Shown one piece after another: positions 33,709 through 42,297 of a stretch of 64,000 nt of DNA. Position numbers and translations under genes: made by a program. Within the stretch, counting starts at the first letter, position 1, and every line of letters begins with the position of its first letter. The notes beneath the pieces are model-generated. The model made no database searches. It had not been told where the DNA came from and saw nothing but the letters and a program-made list of their open reading frames with translations. Origin of the DNA: Phycisphaeraceae bacterium. Lineage in GTDB: Bacteria; Planctomycetota; Phycisphaerae; Phycisphaerales; Phycisphaeraceae. Location: contig JADZCR010000006.1 in the NCBI GenBank assembly GCA_020851465.1, positions 62,001 to 126,000 of the forward strand. The letters are read 5' to 3'.

Positions 33709-34869
33709 ATGTTCTGGTTTGGATTTGCTGATACGTCGAATACGCCTGAAAAGCCCGATGCTGCGCCCGCGGAGTCGGGATTGCCCACACGGTCGGAAGA
33801 GCGTGTCAACGTCGGCGAAGAGGTCAATGATGTTATTACTGCGCTCCTGCCGTGGGGCATTTCGATTCTGCTGCACGCAGGCATCATTCTCATTGCGGTT
33901 TTCGCAGTTTACACCGTGACTGAAATTAATCAGGAAGGCGATAACGAAGAAGTTATTATCCCCATCGCGAGGCTGGGTGACACGCCCGGCGGGTCGTTAA
34001 CCATGGGTAGTGATGCGAACTCAGTCAGCTCAGGGCTGAGCACCTCGGCAGCACCCTCGCGGTCCACCTCATCTTCCAGTTCGACATCAATTTTTTCGCG
34101 TTCGTCGGCGGGAGTCGGTGGCGCGGGTATGGGCACAGGGCCAGGGTCAGGCGGCGGCAGCGGTGGGGGTAGCGGTGGCGGTACCGGCTCCGGTGTCGGC
34201 GGCGCGGGCTGGGGTGGCGGGGCACTCGGCTCAGGTGGCGGCGGCGGTGGCGGTGGAAAGGGCAGCCCCTTTGGTTCAGGCGTTGGCGGCGGCGGTGGCG
34301 GGCCTAAGGCGAAATTCTTCGGTTCCGGCGGTAACGCGCGAAAGGTCGTTTATCTCATCGACGCATCCGGCTCGCTCATCGACACACTACCGTTTGTTAT
34401 CGCCGAACTGAAGCGATCCATCGGCGAACTCAGCGATGCGCAGTCGTTCACTGTGATCTTTTTCCAGGGGACTCAGGTCATCGAACCTCCACCTGCCGGA
34501 ATGCGCAAAGCAACCACCGACAAGCGACAGGCGGTTATTCAGTGGATCGACCCCAAAGCCGGCAACATTGTGCCAATGGGTCTGGCGGAGCCGATCGACG
34601 CTCTCAAGCGAGCCCTCTCCTACAAGCCCGACTTGCTGTTTATTCTTTCTGACAACATCACGGGACAGGGTGTTTATGAAGTAGATCAGAAGCGATTGCT
34701 TGCCGACATCCAGGCAGCCAACCGTAGCGGCACAAAGATCAACACCATCCAGTTCCTCTATCCCGACCGGCTTACATCTTACGGCATGAAGGGAACGCTG
34801 GAACTCATCAGCGAGCGGAGTGGCGGAATCTATAAGTTCCTCGATGCGAAGGAACTGGGTATTCAGTAA
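33709..34869 (+). CDS. TonB-like anchor with periplasmic von Willebrand A domain
   Basis: A 386-residue inner-membrane protein. Residues 1-45 are cytoplasmic; one transmembrane helix spans about 46-70 and contains S52-I-L-L-H56, the SxxxH arrangement that TonB and TolA use to engage ExbB/ExbD or TolQ/TolR. Residues 100-135 are Ser-rich and 136-200 almost pure Gly/Ser, a long flexible linker in the place of TonB's Pro-rich one. Residues 211-386 form a VWA domain with the metal motif D218-A-S220-G-S222 and a later Asp in FILSDNITGQG (315). Other folds for the C-terminal domain are unlikely. The ExbB and ExbD genes lie downstream on the same strand. I infer that it transmits proton-motive work to a periplasmic or outer-membrane partner, with VWA as the gripping domain. 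AGGAG at 33698 supports the start. Confidence 0.8.
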   Translation: MFWFGFADTSNTPEKPDAAPAESGLPTRSEERVNVGEEVNDVITALLPWGISILLHAGIILIAVFAVYTVTEINQEGDNEEVIIPIARLGDTPGGSLTMGSDANSVSSGLSTSAAPSRSTSSSSSTSIFSRSSAGVGGAGMGTGPGSGGGSGGGSGGGTGSGVGGAGWGGGALGSGGGGGGGGKGSPFGSGVGGGGGGPKAKFFGSGGNARKVVYLIDASGSLIDTLPFVIAELKRSIGELSDAQSFTVIFFQGTQVIEPPPAGMRKATTDKRQAVIQWIDPKAGNIVPMGLAEPIDALKRALSYKPDLLFILSDNITGQGVYEVDQKRLLADIQAANRSGTKINTIQFLYPDRLTSYGMKGTLELISERSGGIYKFLDAKELGIQ

Positions 34870-35288
34870 TTTAAGGTTAACGAAGCCGAACGTGCCGTGC
34901 AGAGGGGACGATTCACGATCTGACGCGTCATCGGCAGGTGATCGCAGCGTCGGATCGAGAGTGGATCGCAGAAAAAGCTCTCTAAAAGTATTCAGCGACG
35001 AGCGTATTTTCACCACGCGTTTGCATTACCTCCGCGTAGTCTCCGCGTCGATTGATTGATGATCCGCCAGAGTATTCAACCAGACTGCCCGCGATTTGCG
35101 TGTCTCACCTTATTTGGTGGAATCTCCAGATAAGGTTTCGTCGTATTATTGGTTGGTTCGGATTGGCTCCAACGCAACTTGGAACCCTGATAAACTGCCG
35201 TTAAAAGAGGAGCAGGGTGCGAAAGGGTAATCTACCGGCTGTTCAACAGGCTGCATGAGGTAACGACGGTAACACTGGGCAATCCATC
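34870..35288. other. Intergenic region, 419 bases
   Basis: No gene is seen. It holds two short inverted repeats: ACCTTAT (35107-35113) / ATAAGGT (35130-35136) and TCCAA (35168-35172) / TTGGA (35179-35183). Either could be a binding site for the downstream gene. No convincing terminator was found, so readthrough from the VWA gene is possible. Confidence 0.4.
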
Positions 35289-36449
35289 ATGAGCAAAACT
35301 ATTCAGCAACGGTATCGGCGTGCTGCGTCCATCTGGGTCGCGTTAGCGGTCGCTTTCAGTCTGACATGCACTGCTGAGGCAGACTCCCTCAAAATCGCGG
35401 GCAGCTGGTTGAATGATGTGACGATCCAGAGCGTTAAGGACGGCCAACTCATTTATGTCTCGCCTACCGGTGCGGAAGTCGAGAAATCGCTCGCCGAAAT
35501 AGAAGGAATCAAGTTAACGGGACAAGCTGATCTTGAAGCCGCACAAAAAGCCGCCGATGTCGGTGATGTGAAGGGCGCCAACTCGTCGTATCAGAAAGCT
35601 CTGACGGTTGCGCGGCATCCGTGGCTCAAGCGTTGGATTTCTAGCCAGTTGATGGCATTCAACGAAGCAAACCACCAGCCGGTGGAGGCTGTGGATGCGT
35701 ACCTTGCTCTGGCGAAGGATGAGAAGGCCGAATCATTTTTCTTTGCCAAGCCGCCCGTGAAATCGTTGGCCGCTGCAAGTGCGGAACAAAAGGCGGAAAT
35801 TCGCAAACGGCTCACCGAGGCGAAAGAGGCCGTCACAGGCAAAGAAGCATCAGACGGTTTGGCGAAAATGATCGAAGCGGTAGGGGCACAGGCGGCATCG
35901 GCTTCCACGCCTTCACCAACGAATAGCACCAGTAGTAATGAGACCCCACCAGGGGCATCCGGACCCGCACCAGCCTCGGTTATTCCTCTGCCCAAAGCAC
36001 TGCCTGAAAATGATCCCGTCGCGGAACTGCTCCGTGCGGGAAAGTTTGAGGAAGCCTTGGCTGAGGTTAATAAGAAACTCGATGAGCCTGTACCCGTTGG
36101 ACAGGCACCGCAGACCTCGCGGCAGCTTTATGAGCGAGGGATCGCGCAATTCAATCTGGCGGAAAAAGCAAGCGGCTCCGCGCAGGAAAATCTCTATCTG
36201 GATGCCGGCTTGAGCTTCATGCGGGTTGTCATTCATTTTCCGCGTAATACGACTTGGGTTGGCCCCGCATTGATTGAGGCGGGGGCGGTCCACGATAAGA
36301 TTGGCCGCCGCGATATCGCGATGGGGCTATGGGATCGGGCGCGAAACATGATTAATCCCGATGATGATCCGGCATTAATGGCACGGTTAGAAAAGTTGAT
36401 TGCTGGCGATGCGCATGAGGAACCGCCCGCGACCCCGCCGACGGAGTAG
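35289..36449 (+). CDS. Secreted TPR-like protein of the ExbBD locus
   Basis: A 386-residue exported protein. The signal peptide covers residues 1-31 (WVALAVAFSLTCTAEA). Residues 34-75 form a small beta unit (SWLNDVTIQSVKDGQLIYVSP) that resembles the short SH3-like domain found at the start of several planctomycete TPR proteins. Residues 80-200 and 240-375 are helical with TPR-like features (AGKFEEALAEVNKKL, FNLAEKASGSAQENLYLDAGL), separated by a Ser/Thr/Pro-rich linker at 205-235. It probably works as a periplasmic protein-protein scaffold for the proton-channel complex encoded next. Spacing to exbB is 155 bases. The ribosome site is weak. Confidence 0.7.
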   Translation: MSKTIQQRYRRAASIWVALAVAFSLTCTAEADSLKIAGSWLNDVTIQSVKDGQLIYVSPTGAEVEKSLAEIEGIKLTGQADLEAAQKAADVGDVKGANSSYQKALTVARHPWLKRWISSQLMAFNEANHQPVEAVDAYLALAKDEKAESFFFAKPPVKSLAAASAEQKAEIRKRLTEAKEAVTGKEASDGLAKMIEAVGAQAASASTPSPTNSTSSNETPPGASGPAPASVIPLPKALPENDPVAELLRAGKFEEALAEVNKKLDEPVPVGQAPQTSRQLYERGIAQFNLAEKASGSAQENLYLDAGLSFMRVVIHFPRNTTWVGPALIEAGAVHDKIGRRDIAMGLWDRARNMINPDDDPALMARLEKLIAGDAHEEPPATPPTE

Positions 36450-36604
36450 TAGCGTTGCTGGAGAAGGTTGGGTGGTCGTCCCCATTAACCGCTTGTACGT
36501 CTCCCGCCGTTGGACCCTGTTCGTAAGCGTTTGTAGAATCTCGGTTCTCGATGAATCACGATCGACGATACAGTCGTGATTGTCTGATCAAAAAAGGAGC
36601 ACGC

Positions 36605-37438
36605 ATGTCGAAACGTAAGAACTTCGTTCTCTCACTCTGGGCGGCGGCGTTGGCGATTGCCTTTTGCCTGATGCAGGTCGCGCCGGTCCTTGCGCAGGAA
36701 GAAGCGGCGGAGCACAAGCCCAAAGGCTTCTTCCAGAAGTTCATGATGGTCGCCGACGAGCAAGGGATTGAGTTCATCGGTACCGCGGTTATCTGGGCCT
36801 GCTTTCTGATCTCGATCGTCATTATCTCGTTGATTATCCAGGCAGCCTTAAAAACTCGAAAAGCGGTGTACACACCGGGCACGCTGGTCGATACGCTCGA
36901 CCGCCTGATTGCGGAGAAGAACTTCAAGGAAGCGATCGAAGTTGCCAACAGCGATCCAAGCCCGTTCGGTCACATCATGCGACATGCACTCGCCGAAGCT
37001 CCTCGCGGATATCCGGCGATGGAGGCGGCGATCGAGGAGACTGCTGACAACATCAACAACCGTCGCGTCCGCAGTTTTGTGTGGCTTGAGCTTGCCGGTG
37101 CCGCCGGCCCGATGATCGGTCTCTTCGGAACGGTGTACGGCATGATCGTTTCGTTTAATAAGCTGGTCGAAGCAGGCGGTACGCCCAAGGCTTCGGCTCT
37201 GGCGGGCGGTATCGCGACCGCGCTGGTGTGTACCTTCTGGGGGCTGATCGTCGGTATTCCGGGCGTTATCACCGCGTCACTCTTCCGCGTCATGACCGAA
37301 GGCCGTACCGCTGAGGCGATCGCGGCTGCCAAGCAGCTCATCGCGCCGTTCCGGCCCGGTGCGGGTAAGTCGTCGAAGCCCTCGACTCCCGCTCCCAGTG
37401 CTGCGCCGGCGACACCTAAGCCCGTCACTGCGACCTGA
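36605..37438 (+). CDS. exbB: MotA/TolQ/ExbB-family proton channel with signal peptide
   Basis: A 277-residue inner-membrane protein. A cleavable signal peptide (to about residue 31, VLAQ) precedes three membrane spans at about 57-82, 160-185 and 198-228. The core GAAGPMIGLFGTVYGMIVSFNKL and the last span GGIATALVCTFWGLIVGIPG match ExbB. In the last span the Glu of E. coli ExbB (GIAEAL) is T205, while the Thr (ATA) is kept as T210. A Ser/Pro/Ala-rich tail (250-277) extends the cytoplasmic end. AGGAG supports the start at 36605, and the 18 upstream codons of open frame are discarded. It forms the stator with the two ExbD proteins that follow. Confidence 0.92.
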   Translation: MSKRKNFVLSLWAAALAIAFCLMQVAPVLAQEEAAEHKPKGFFQKFMMVADEQGIEFIGTAVIWACFLISIVIISLIIQAALKTRKAVYTPGTLVDTLDRLIAEKNFKEAIEVANSDPSPFGHIMRHALAEAPRGYPAMEAAIEETADNINNRRVRSFVWLELAGAAGPMIGLFGTVYGMIVSFNKLVEAGGTPKASALAGGIATALVCTFWGLIVGIPGVITASLFRVMTEGRTAEAIAAAKQLIAPFRPGAGKSSKPSTPAPSAAPATPKPVTAT

Positions 37439-37542
37439 GTCAGGTTTGGCAACCACCACGGCGTGAACTTGCCTCACGCTGGCGTCGTCTTAATTAATAA
37501 GTTTCCTTGACTTGATTCCTTGGTTTCACCCTGATTTTCACC

Positions 37543-38037
37543 ATGGCGAAGCGCAAGAAAACCGAGCTGCCCAAGGCGGAACTCAACATCACGTCCATGA
37601 TGGATCTGGTGTTGAATCTGCTAATGTTTTTCGTGCTGCTGGCGAATTTTTCGATGGCGGAGCTTCCGCCGATGACTCCGCCCAATCCACTTTCGTCAGA
37701 AGCGCGCCCCAGCGTTGAACCTGACAAGGTCACTGTAAACATCATCCCGGAGCTTGACGCAAGCGGCCAACCAACCGGGGCGGCACGGGCGATCAAGTTT
37801 GGCTCCAATCAGGAGCTGGCTCCACAGGAAACCGCCCGACTGACGCAACTGCTTGCTTACGAACGCGAAAAATCACTGCGTGATGTAAAAGAAAAAGATC
37901 GTTCCGCCGCACGCGGTGTCACCGTGGATCTCCGTGCTGATCAAGCTCTCCGTTACGATCAGGTGCAGCCGGTGATGGCTGCGATCCAGCGGGCGGGTAT
38001 ACGACAGATCAATCTGGTGGCCGCAGTGAAAAACTGA
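37543..38037 (+). CDS. exbD: Biopolymer transport protein ExbD, first copy
   Basis: A 164-residue single-span protein. The N-terminus is basic. The transmembrane helix at about 18-38 (TSMMDLVLNLLMFFVLLANF) carries the essential Asp at D21, the proton carrier of ExbD/TolR. A periplasmic domain follows after a Pro-rich linker (ELPPMTPPNPL), including the dimer-forming part VDLRADQALRYDQVQPVMAAIQ, which matches the ExbD C-terminal domain. No ribosome site is clear at ATG 37543. It is 51 bases before the second exbD, and the two proteins differ, so they may form a heteromer. Confidence 0.92.
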   Translation: MAKRKKTELPKAELNITSMMDLVLNLLMFFVLLANFSMAELPPMTPPNPLSSEARPSVEPDKVTVNIIPELDASGQPTGAARAIKFGSNQELAPQETARLTQLLAYEREKSLRDVKEKDRSAARGVTVDLRADQALRYDQVQPVMAAIQRAGIRQINLVAAVKN

Positions 38038-38088
38038 ACCCGGTATTCGCGCCGTTGCCGCACAGTAACCGGTAGTCCTGGAGAAACG

Positions 38089-38652
38089 ATGTCAGTCACT
38101 CCTCCCAAGTCGAATCAGCCGCATGAGTCGCAGGCCGCCGCACACGAGGAGGCGCCCAAGCGAGTCAAAAAACATAATCCCAATATTCGTGTGGCAGCAC
38201 TCAACATTACGTCCTTCATGGATTTGACGTTTAACCTGCTGCTGTTCTTCGTGCTCACCGCCAATTTCGCCTCTGCCGAAGGTGTGCTGTTGGCCACGCT
38301 ACCCAAAGGCAGCGGGGGCGGCGGCGAAGCGATACTCGATACCCCTGACGAGACCCCGCCTGATGATCGTCCGCCCGTTCGCATTTTCCTCCAGGCGGTG
38401 CCCGGTGCCGGTCAGTCCGCATTCATCCGCATCGAAGGCGTACCCACGAGTCCGGGTCAGGATTATGAGCAGTTTTACCAGATGCTCAAGCAATGGCGAC
38501 GGGATCCGAGCAACCCCAACGGCGCGTATGAGCCGGACCAGCCGATCAACATTCAACCTGACCGAAACTGTTCGTGGAATGACGTGGTGAACGCATTCAA
38601 TGCCGCCATTCGCGCTAAATACACGAGTGTCGGCCTGTTGCCAGCGTCGTAA
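38089..38652 (+). CDS. Biopolymer transport protein ExbD, second copy
   Basis: A 187-residue second ExbD-type protein. The cytoplasmic segment (1-38) is longer and polar; the helix at about 41-60 holds D45 in TSFMDLTFNLLLFFVLTANF. The periplasmic region has an acidic, Pro-rich linker (TPDETPPDDRPPV) and a domain ending CSWNDVVNAFNAAIRAKYTSVGLLP, which corresponds to the last strand and helix of ExbD. GGAG six bases before the ATG supports the start. With exbB and the first exbD it gives a channel with two distinct ExbD chains. Confidence 0.92.
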   Translation: MSVTPPKSNQPHESQAAAHEEAPKRVKKHNPNIRVAALNITSFMDLTFNLLLFFVLTANFASAEGVLLATLPKGSGGGGEAILDTPDETPPDDRPPVRIFLQAVPGAGQSAFIRIEGVPTSPGQDYEQFYQMLKQWRRDPSNPNGAYEPDQPINIQPDRNCSWNDVVNAFNAAIRAKYTSVGLLPAS

Positions 38653-38712
38653 CGCGCACCTGTCACTCCGCGAGGGAAACCGGAAGGATCCGAATAGCTG
38701 TTCGAGCCATCC

Positions 38713-41643
38713 ATGAAGCATATTGCCCGCTTAGTCGTCGCCGTTACTTTGTTCACCGCTTTGATGGTGCAGCCTGCTTTCGCACAACTCTCCCGTCTCG
38801 ATAAAAACACACTGGTCGATGGACTTCGCCGGGAAAAGATGGGCGAGTTGTTAAAGCATCTGGCCGAGACGGATCCGCAGTTTAAGACCGACAAGATGTT
38901 CGCAAGCAACGTGTTGATCGCGCAGCTCATGCTCGATTACACGATCAAGGGAACAGCTGCAGGACAGGAACCCGACCCGGTCAAGGCCGCCGAACTGCGT
39001 CAGGAAGCACTCGATGCATTTACCCAGGCTCTTGATGCGCGACGTAAACTCATCGCGGATTTCAGGGATAACGATCAGCGGCCGATTTTCCAGACCCAGC
39101 TTGCTGAGCAGATTCTGTTCGACGGTCTGCAAAACGAACAATTTGCCGCGGAGTTTTATGACGTAGGTGTCCCCACGCAGGCCCAGCGTGATCGATTTGA
39201 AAAACTGGTGGCGGAAGCTCTGGTCTCCCTCACGGATGCAGACCTTCGATTTTTTTACCTTCAGGGGCAACTGCCAAAAGAAAAAGATCACGTCGATAAG
39301 CGGGTCAACACCGGTTTGTGGGATCGGATGATTAACGATTACTACAAACTGCGCACTCAGCTTTTCCTGGCGCAGGCGGCCTATTACACAGCTTTGCTTC
39401 CCGACAGCCATCCGTACTACCAGAATCTGGGCAAGGATCCGCTGATCGGCGCTGTGCAGAAAAAGACACCCGCGGAGGAGCGGGCGCGTCTGCTGGCACT
39501 GGTTGTCGAACGCAGTCAGCCCTTCATTGACGATAAGAGTGATAAGTTCGAGATTCGTCGTGAGTCGATGTCGATTGTCGCACGGGCATTGGTGCAGGCG
39601 GGAAAAACCGCCGAAGCCACCGCCATGCTTGATGAATTGCTTGCCCCGTCAACCGAACAGAATGATCTGATCAATCTGGTGTTGACAGCAAAGAAGTCGC
39701 AGCTTCTCGATGCGACAAAGCAATCCGATGCTGCGATCCAGTTGTTGCACGACCGGGCGTTGCGTCCGCCAGCGGGTAATTCGCCGACAGGATTGCTGTT
39801 TCGTTTGCTGCTCGTTGATGCGGAGCACCGCATACTTCGTCGTGCCGCCGAGGCCGCCCCGCCCGATAAGCGAATGGCCGAGATGGACAGGGCATATCGT
39901 GTCTATTTGAGATTTCTCGACGATCCCGCGATTGGTGAAAACAAAGAGCCGCTGCGGATGTACATCTATCGCCGTTGGGAGGCGAACATTCCCGCCGGTG
40001 CAGACCTGACGAGTCTTCCTCCCGTGGTCGTCGGTTCAGTGGCGGAAATGGCGAGACTAGCCGGCGCGGACCTGCTTGCCGAAGGTAAGCCGGAAGAAGC
40101 GCAGAAGAAATTTGAGCGCAGCGTTGAGGTCGCCAATAAACTTCTAGAGCGAAAGCAGCTCGATCCAGCCGTCGAAGCTAACGCGCTCTACAGCAAAGCC
40201 TACGCGACCTATGTTCTTAATCAGAGCAACGATCTCAAAAAGCTGGAAGTCATCGGCATCATCACCGACATGGCTGAGCGATTTCCGCGACAGCCGTTGT
40301 CGGAATCGGCGATCGGAAGTGATGCTGTTCCGTTGGCGCGTTACATGTTCGAGCAGGAAAATCATCCTTCCGCCACAGGTGAAGTCTATGACAAGGCGAT
40401 GAAAGTTCTGCTCAAGAATTACGGAGTCAGCAAGGCCGCGGATGATCAACGCCTGCCCTATGCGGAATTGATCCTCCTGCCGCAGGGACGCTATGTAGAA
40501 GTTGCGGATGTACTCAAGGGAGTGCCTCGTACGCATCCGGATTATTTCCCCTCGCAACGGCTGCGTGTTTTCTCGATGCTCCAGGTTTGGCGCGAAGCGG
40601 TCAAACCTCAGCCGGAGAGCACCCAGCCGCCTGCGCCTGTCGAAGGGCAGACAGCCGTTGCTCCGCCCAAGCCGGAGGAGCTTGCCAAGGCAACGACGGA
40701 AGCCGCATTGCAGCTCATGCAGGAAGCCGACGCAGCACTTGCCGGAGCACAGGATCAGGAAACTCGCAAGCGCATCCTCCAGGCTGCCGGTTGGTCACGG
40801 CTGGTTCTTTTTGATGTCTCCGTCGAAGCGGACAAGGACATTCCGAAGGGACTCGAATACTTCCGGGATTTCGATCGTATTTTCGCCACGGACAAGGAAT
40901 TGATCAGTCAGATGCTTCAGCGGCGGATCACCGCTTACCTGAACATCGATCGTATTGATGACGCGGTATCGGAAGCGTCATATATGTTTGATAACTTTCC
41001 TGATGCCGCTGCGCCTGTCGTCGAGCAGGTTGTCGCCAAGCTCGATACGCAGATGGATACGCTCCGCCGCGAAGCCGCTGCGACTAATGTGGACCGCATC
41101 CGTGAAGAAAAGACCGCTCAACGCAAGGCCCGCGCTGATGCAGCGGTGAAGATGTCGGAATTGCTCCTGACTTGGGCGAAGGATCCCAAGAAGGGTTTGA
41201 CGCCTGAGCAAATCCTGCCGGCCCAGTTGACTTATGTGAAGTCTCTTCTGATGGCTGGTCGCCCTGGAGAAGCCCTGACGATCGTCACACCGTTGGAAAA
41301 ACAATTTCCCAAAGAAGCACGAGCGATTCTTTACAAGTCCGACGCCATTTTCGATTCGGGTGACAAGTCGCGGCTGGTTGAGGCTGCCCGTGGCTACTCG
41401 ATGATTGTCAAGGACATCAAGCCCGACAAAGGTGGCGTCTATCCGCCGATCTGGTGGGGAGCGATGCTTCGCCGCCTCCAGATCAATCTGAAACTGGAGG
41501 AAAACGTCGAGGATGTTCCGGTGCGCATCCAGGCACTGCGTCTTCGGGACCCGAATCTGGGCGGTGACCTCTTTAAGAACGACTACGAAACACTCGACGC
41601 CAATGCAAAGCGTTGGATCTCAGCTCATCCCGGGAAGAAGTGA
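38713..41643 (+). CDS. Large secreted TPR-type protein of the ExbBD locus
   Basis: A 976-residue exported protein. The signal peptide ends at AFAQ (residue 25). The rest is almost entirely alpha-helical with repeated motifs of TPR size: ARALVQAGKTAEATAMLDEL, EGKPEEAQKKFERSVEVANKLL, ALIPEQILPAQ-like stretches and MAGRPGEALTIVTPLEKQFP. No enzymatic motif is visible. A Gln/Pro/Ala segment near 635-655 (STQPPAPVEGQTAVAPPKPE) separates two halves. Its position 60 bases after the second exbD suggests the same unit; a role as periplasmic or outer-membrane-facing scaffold is inferred. Length and repeat nature resemble the gliding or TolB-associated TPR proteins of other ExbBD loci, without clear homology. 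Confidence 0.72.
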   Translation: MKHIARLVVAVTLFTALMVQPAFAQLSRLDKNTLVDGLRREKMGELLKHLAETDPQFKTDKMFASNVLIAQLMLDYTIKGTAAGQEPDPVKAAELRQEALDAFTQALDARRKLIADFRDNDQRPIFQTQLAEQILFDGLQNEQFAAEFYDVGVPTQAQRDRFEKLVAEALVSLTDADLRFFYLQGQLPKEKDHVDKRVNTGLWDRMINDYYKLRTQLFLAQAAYYTALLPDSHPYYQNLGKDPLIGAVQKKTPAEERARLLALVVERSQPFIDDKSDKFEIRRESMSIVARALVQAGKTAEATAMLDELLAPSTEQNDLINLVLTAKKSQLLDATKQSDAAIQLLHDRALRPPAGNSPTGLLFRLLLVDAEHRILRRAAEAAPPDKRMAEMDRAYRVYLRFLDDPAIGENKEPLRMYIYRRWEANIPAGADLTSLPPVVVGSVAEMARLAGADLLAEGKPEEAQKKFERSVEVANKLLERKQLDPAVEANALYSKAYATYVLNQSNDLKKLEVIGIITDMAERFPRQPLSESAIGSDAVPLARYMFEQENHPSATGEVYDKAMKVLLKNYGVSKAADDQRLPYAELILLPQGRYVEVADVLKGVPRTHPDYFPSQRLRVFSMLQVWREAVKPQPESTQPPAPVEGQTAVAPPKPEELAKATTEAALQLMQEADAALAGAQDQETRKRILQAAGWSRLVLFDVSVEADKDIPKGLEYFRDFDRIFATDKELISQMLQRRITAYLNIDRIDDAVSEASYMFDNFPDAAAPVVEQVVAKLDTQMDTLRREAAATNVDRIREEKTAQRKARADAAVKMSELLLTWAKDPKKGLTPEQILPAQLTYVKSLLMAGRPGEALTIVTPLEKQFPKEARAILYKSDAIFDSGDKSRLVEAARGYSMIVKDIKPDKGGVYPPIWWGAMLRRLQINLKLEENVEDVPVRIQALRLRDPNLGGDLFKNDYETLDANAKRWISAHPGKK

Positions 41644-41661
41644 GAATCGTCACTATCTGAA

Positions 41662-41753
41662 GCTGCTCTCATCCACGCAATAAAGTGTGTTGGGAAAGGT
41701 ATGCCGTTCCCGACTCGTTGGTGGAAAATACGACTCGCTGCTCCCATCCACGC
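41662..41753 (+). repeat. Short direct repeat pair
   Basis: GCTGCTCTCATCCACGC at 41662-41678 and GCTGCTCCCATCCACGC at 41737-41753 differ at one base and are 75 bases apart. They frame the untranslated stretch between the TPR gene and the Nudix gene. Confidence 0.6.
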
Positions 41754-41775
41754 TGGGTTACCTACAATTCCCCGC

Positions 41776-42297
41776 ATGCTTCCAAAATATCTCCGGTCAG
41801 CGAAGATCGTTTTCAAAGGCAAGCGTTTTGACATTGCCCGTACGAAGGGCAGACATCCGCGAGAAATCATCGTGCATCCTGGTGCCGTGGTGATCCTGCC
41901 GTTTCTGGACCGCGAGACCGTGGCATTGATACGTAACGAGCGCGTGGCTGTCGGCGAAAAATTGTGGGAATTGCCTGCCGGTACACTCGAACCGGGTGAG
42001 CCGCCTCTATCCTGCGCCAGGCGTGAGTTGATCGAGGAGACCGGCTATCGCGCCAAGCGCGTCCGTCAGCTGACGATGTTCTTCACCAGCCCTGGAATTT
42101 GCACGGAAAAGATGTTCGCATTCGTGGCTGAGGGATTGGTTCAGGTCGGTCAACATCTGGATGAAGGGGAAAAGATCACAGTTGAACCGATGGGCCTGTC
42201 GAAAACGTACGACATGGTAAGGCGAGGAAAAATCCGTGACGGCAAAAGTATCGCGACGTTGCTCTTTTATCGCTCGTACCTCGAGGGTGAACGATGA
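41776..42297 (+). CDS. Nudix hydrolase, ADP-ribose pyrophosphatase type
   Basis: A 173-residue Nudix protein. The Nudix box spans residues 69-91 with Gly69, the REL-x-EE core (R83, E84, E87, E88) and the closing G-Y. The preceding KLWELPAGTLEPGE is typical of ADP-ribose pyrophosphatases (NudF-like), which split ADP-ribose into AMP and ribose 5-phosphate. The open frame extends 25 codons further upstream, but the usual family N-terminus fits ATG 41776. The stop overlaps the rhomboid gene by four bases (ATGA), so the two are cotranslated. Confidence 0.88.
   Translation: MLPKYLRSAKIVFKGKRFDIARTKGRHPREIIVHPGAVVILPFLDRETVALIRNERVAVGEKLWELPAGTLEPGEPPLSCARRELIEETGYRAKRVRQLTMFFTSPGICTEKMFAFVAEGLVQVGQHLDEGEKITVEPMGLSKTYDMVRRGKIRDGKSIATLLFYRSYLEGER

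Noticed and set aside
34130-34310. Repetitive GGC/GGT DNA as a possible non-coding tandem repeat
   Set aside because: It encodes the glycine-rich linker in frame; the repetition follows from the protein sequence.
34118-34411. 97-codon Ala/Val/Gly-rich frame over the glycine linker of the VWA protein
   Set aside because: It is an alternative reading of a GC-rich repetitive coding stretch.
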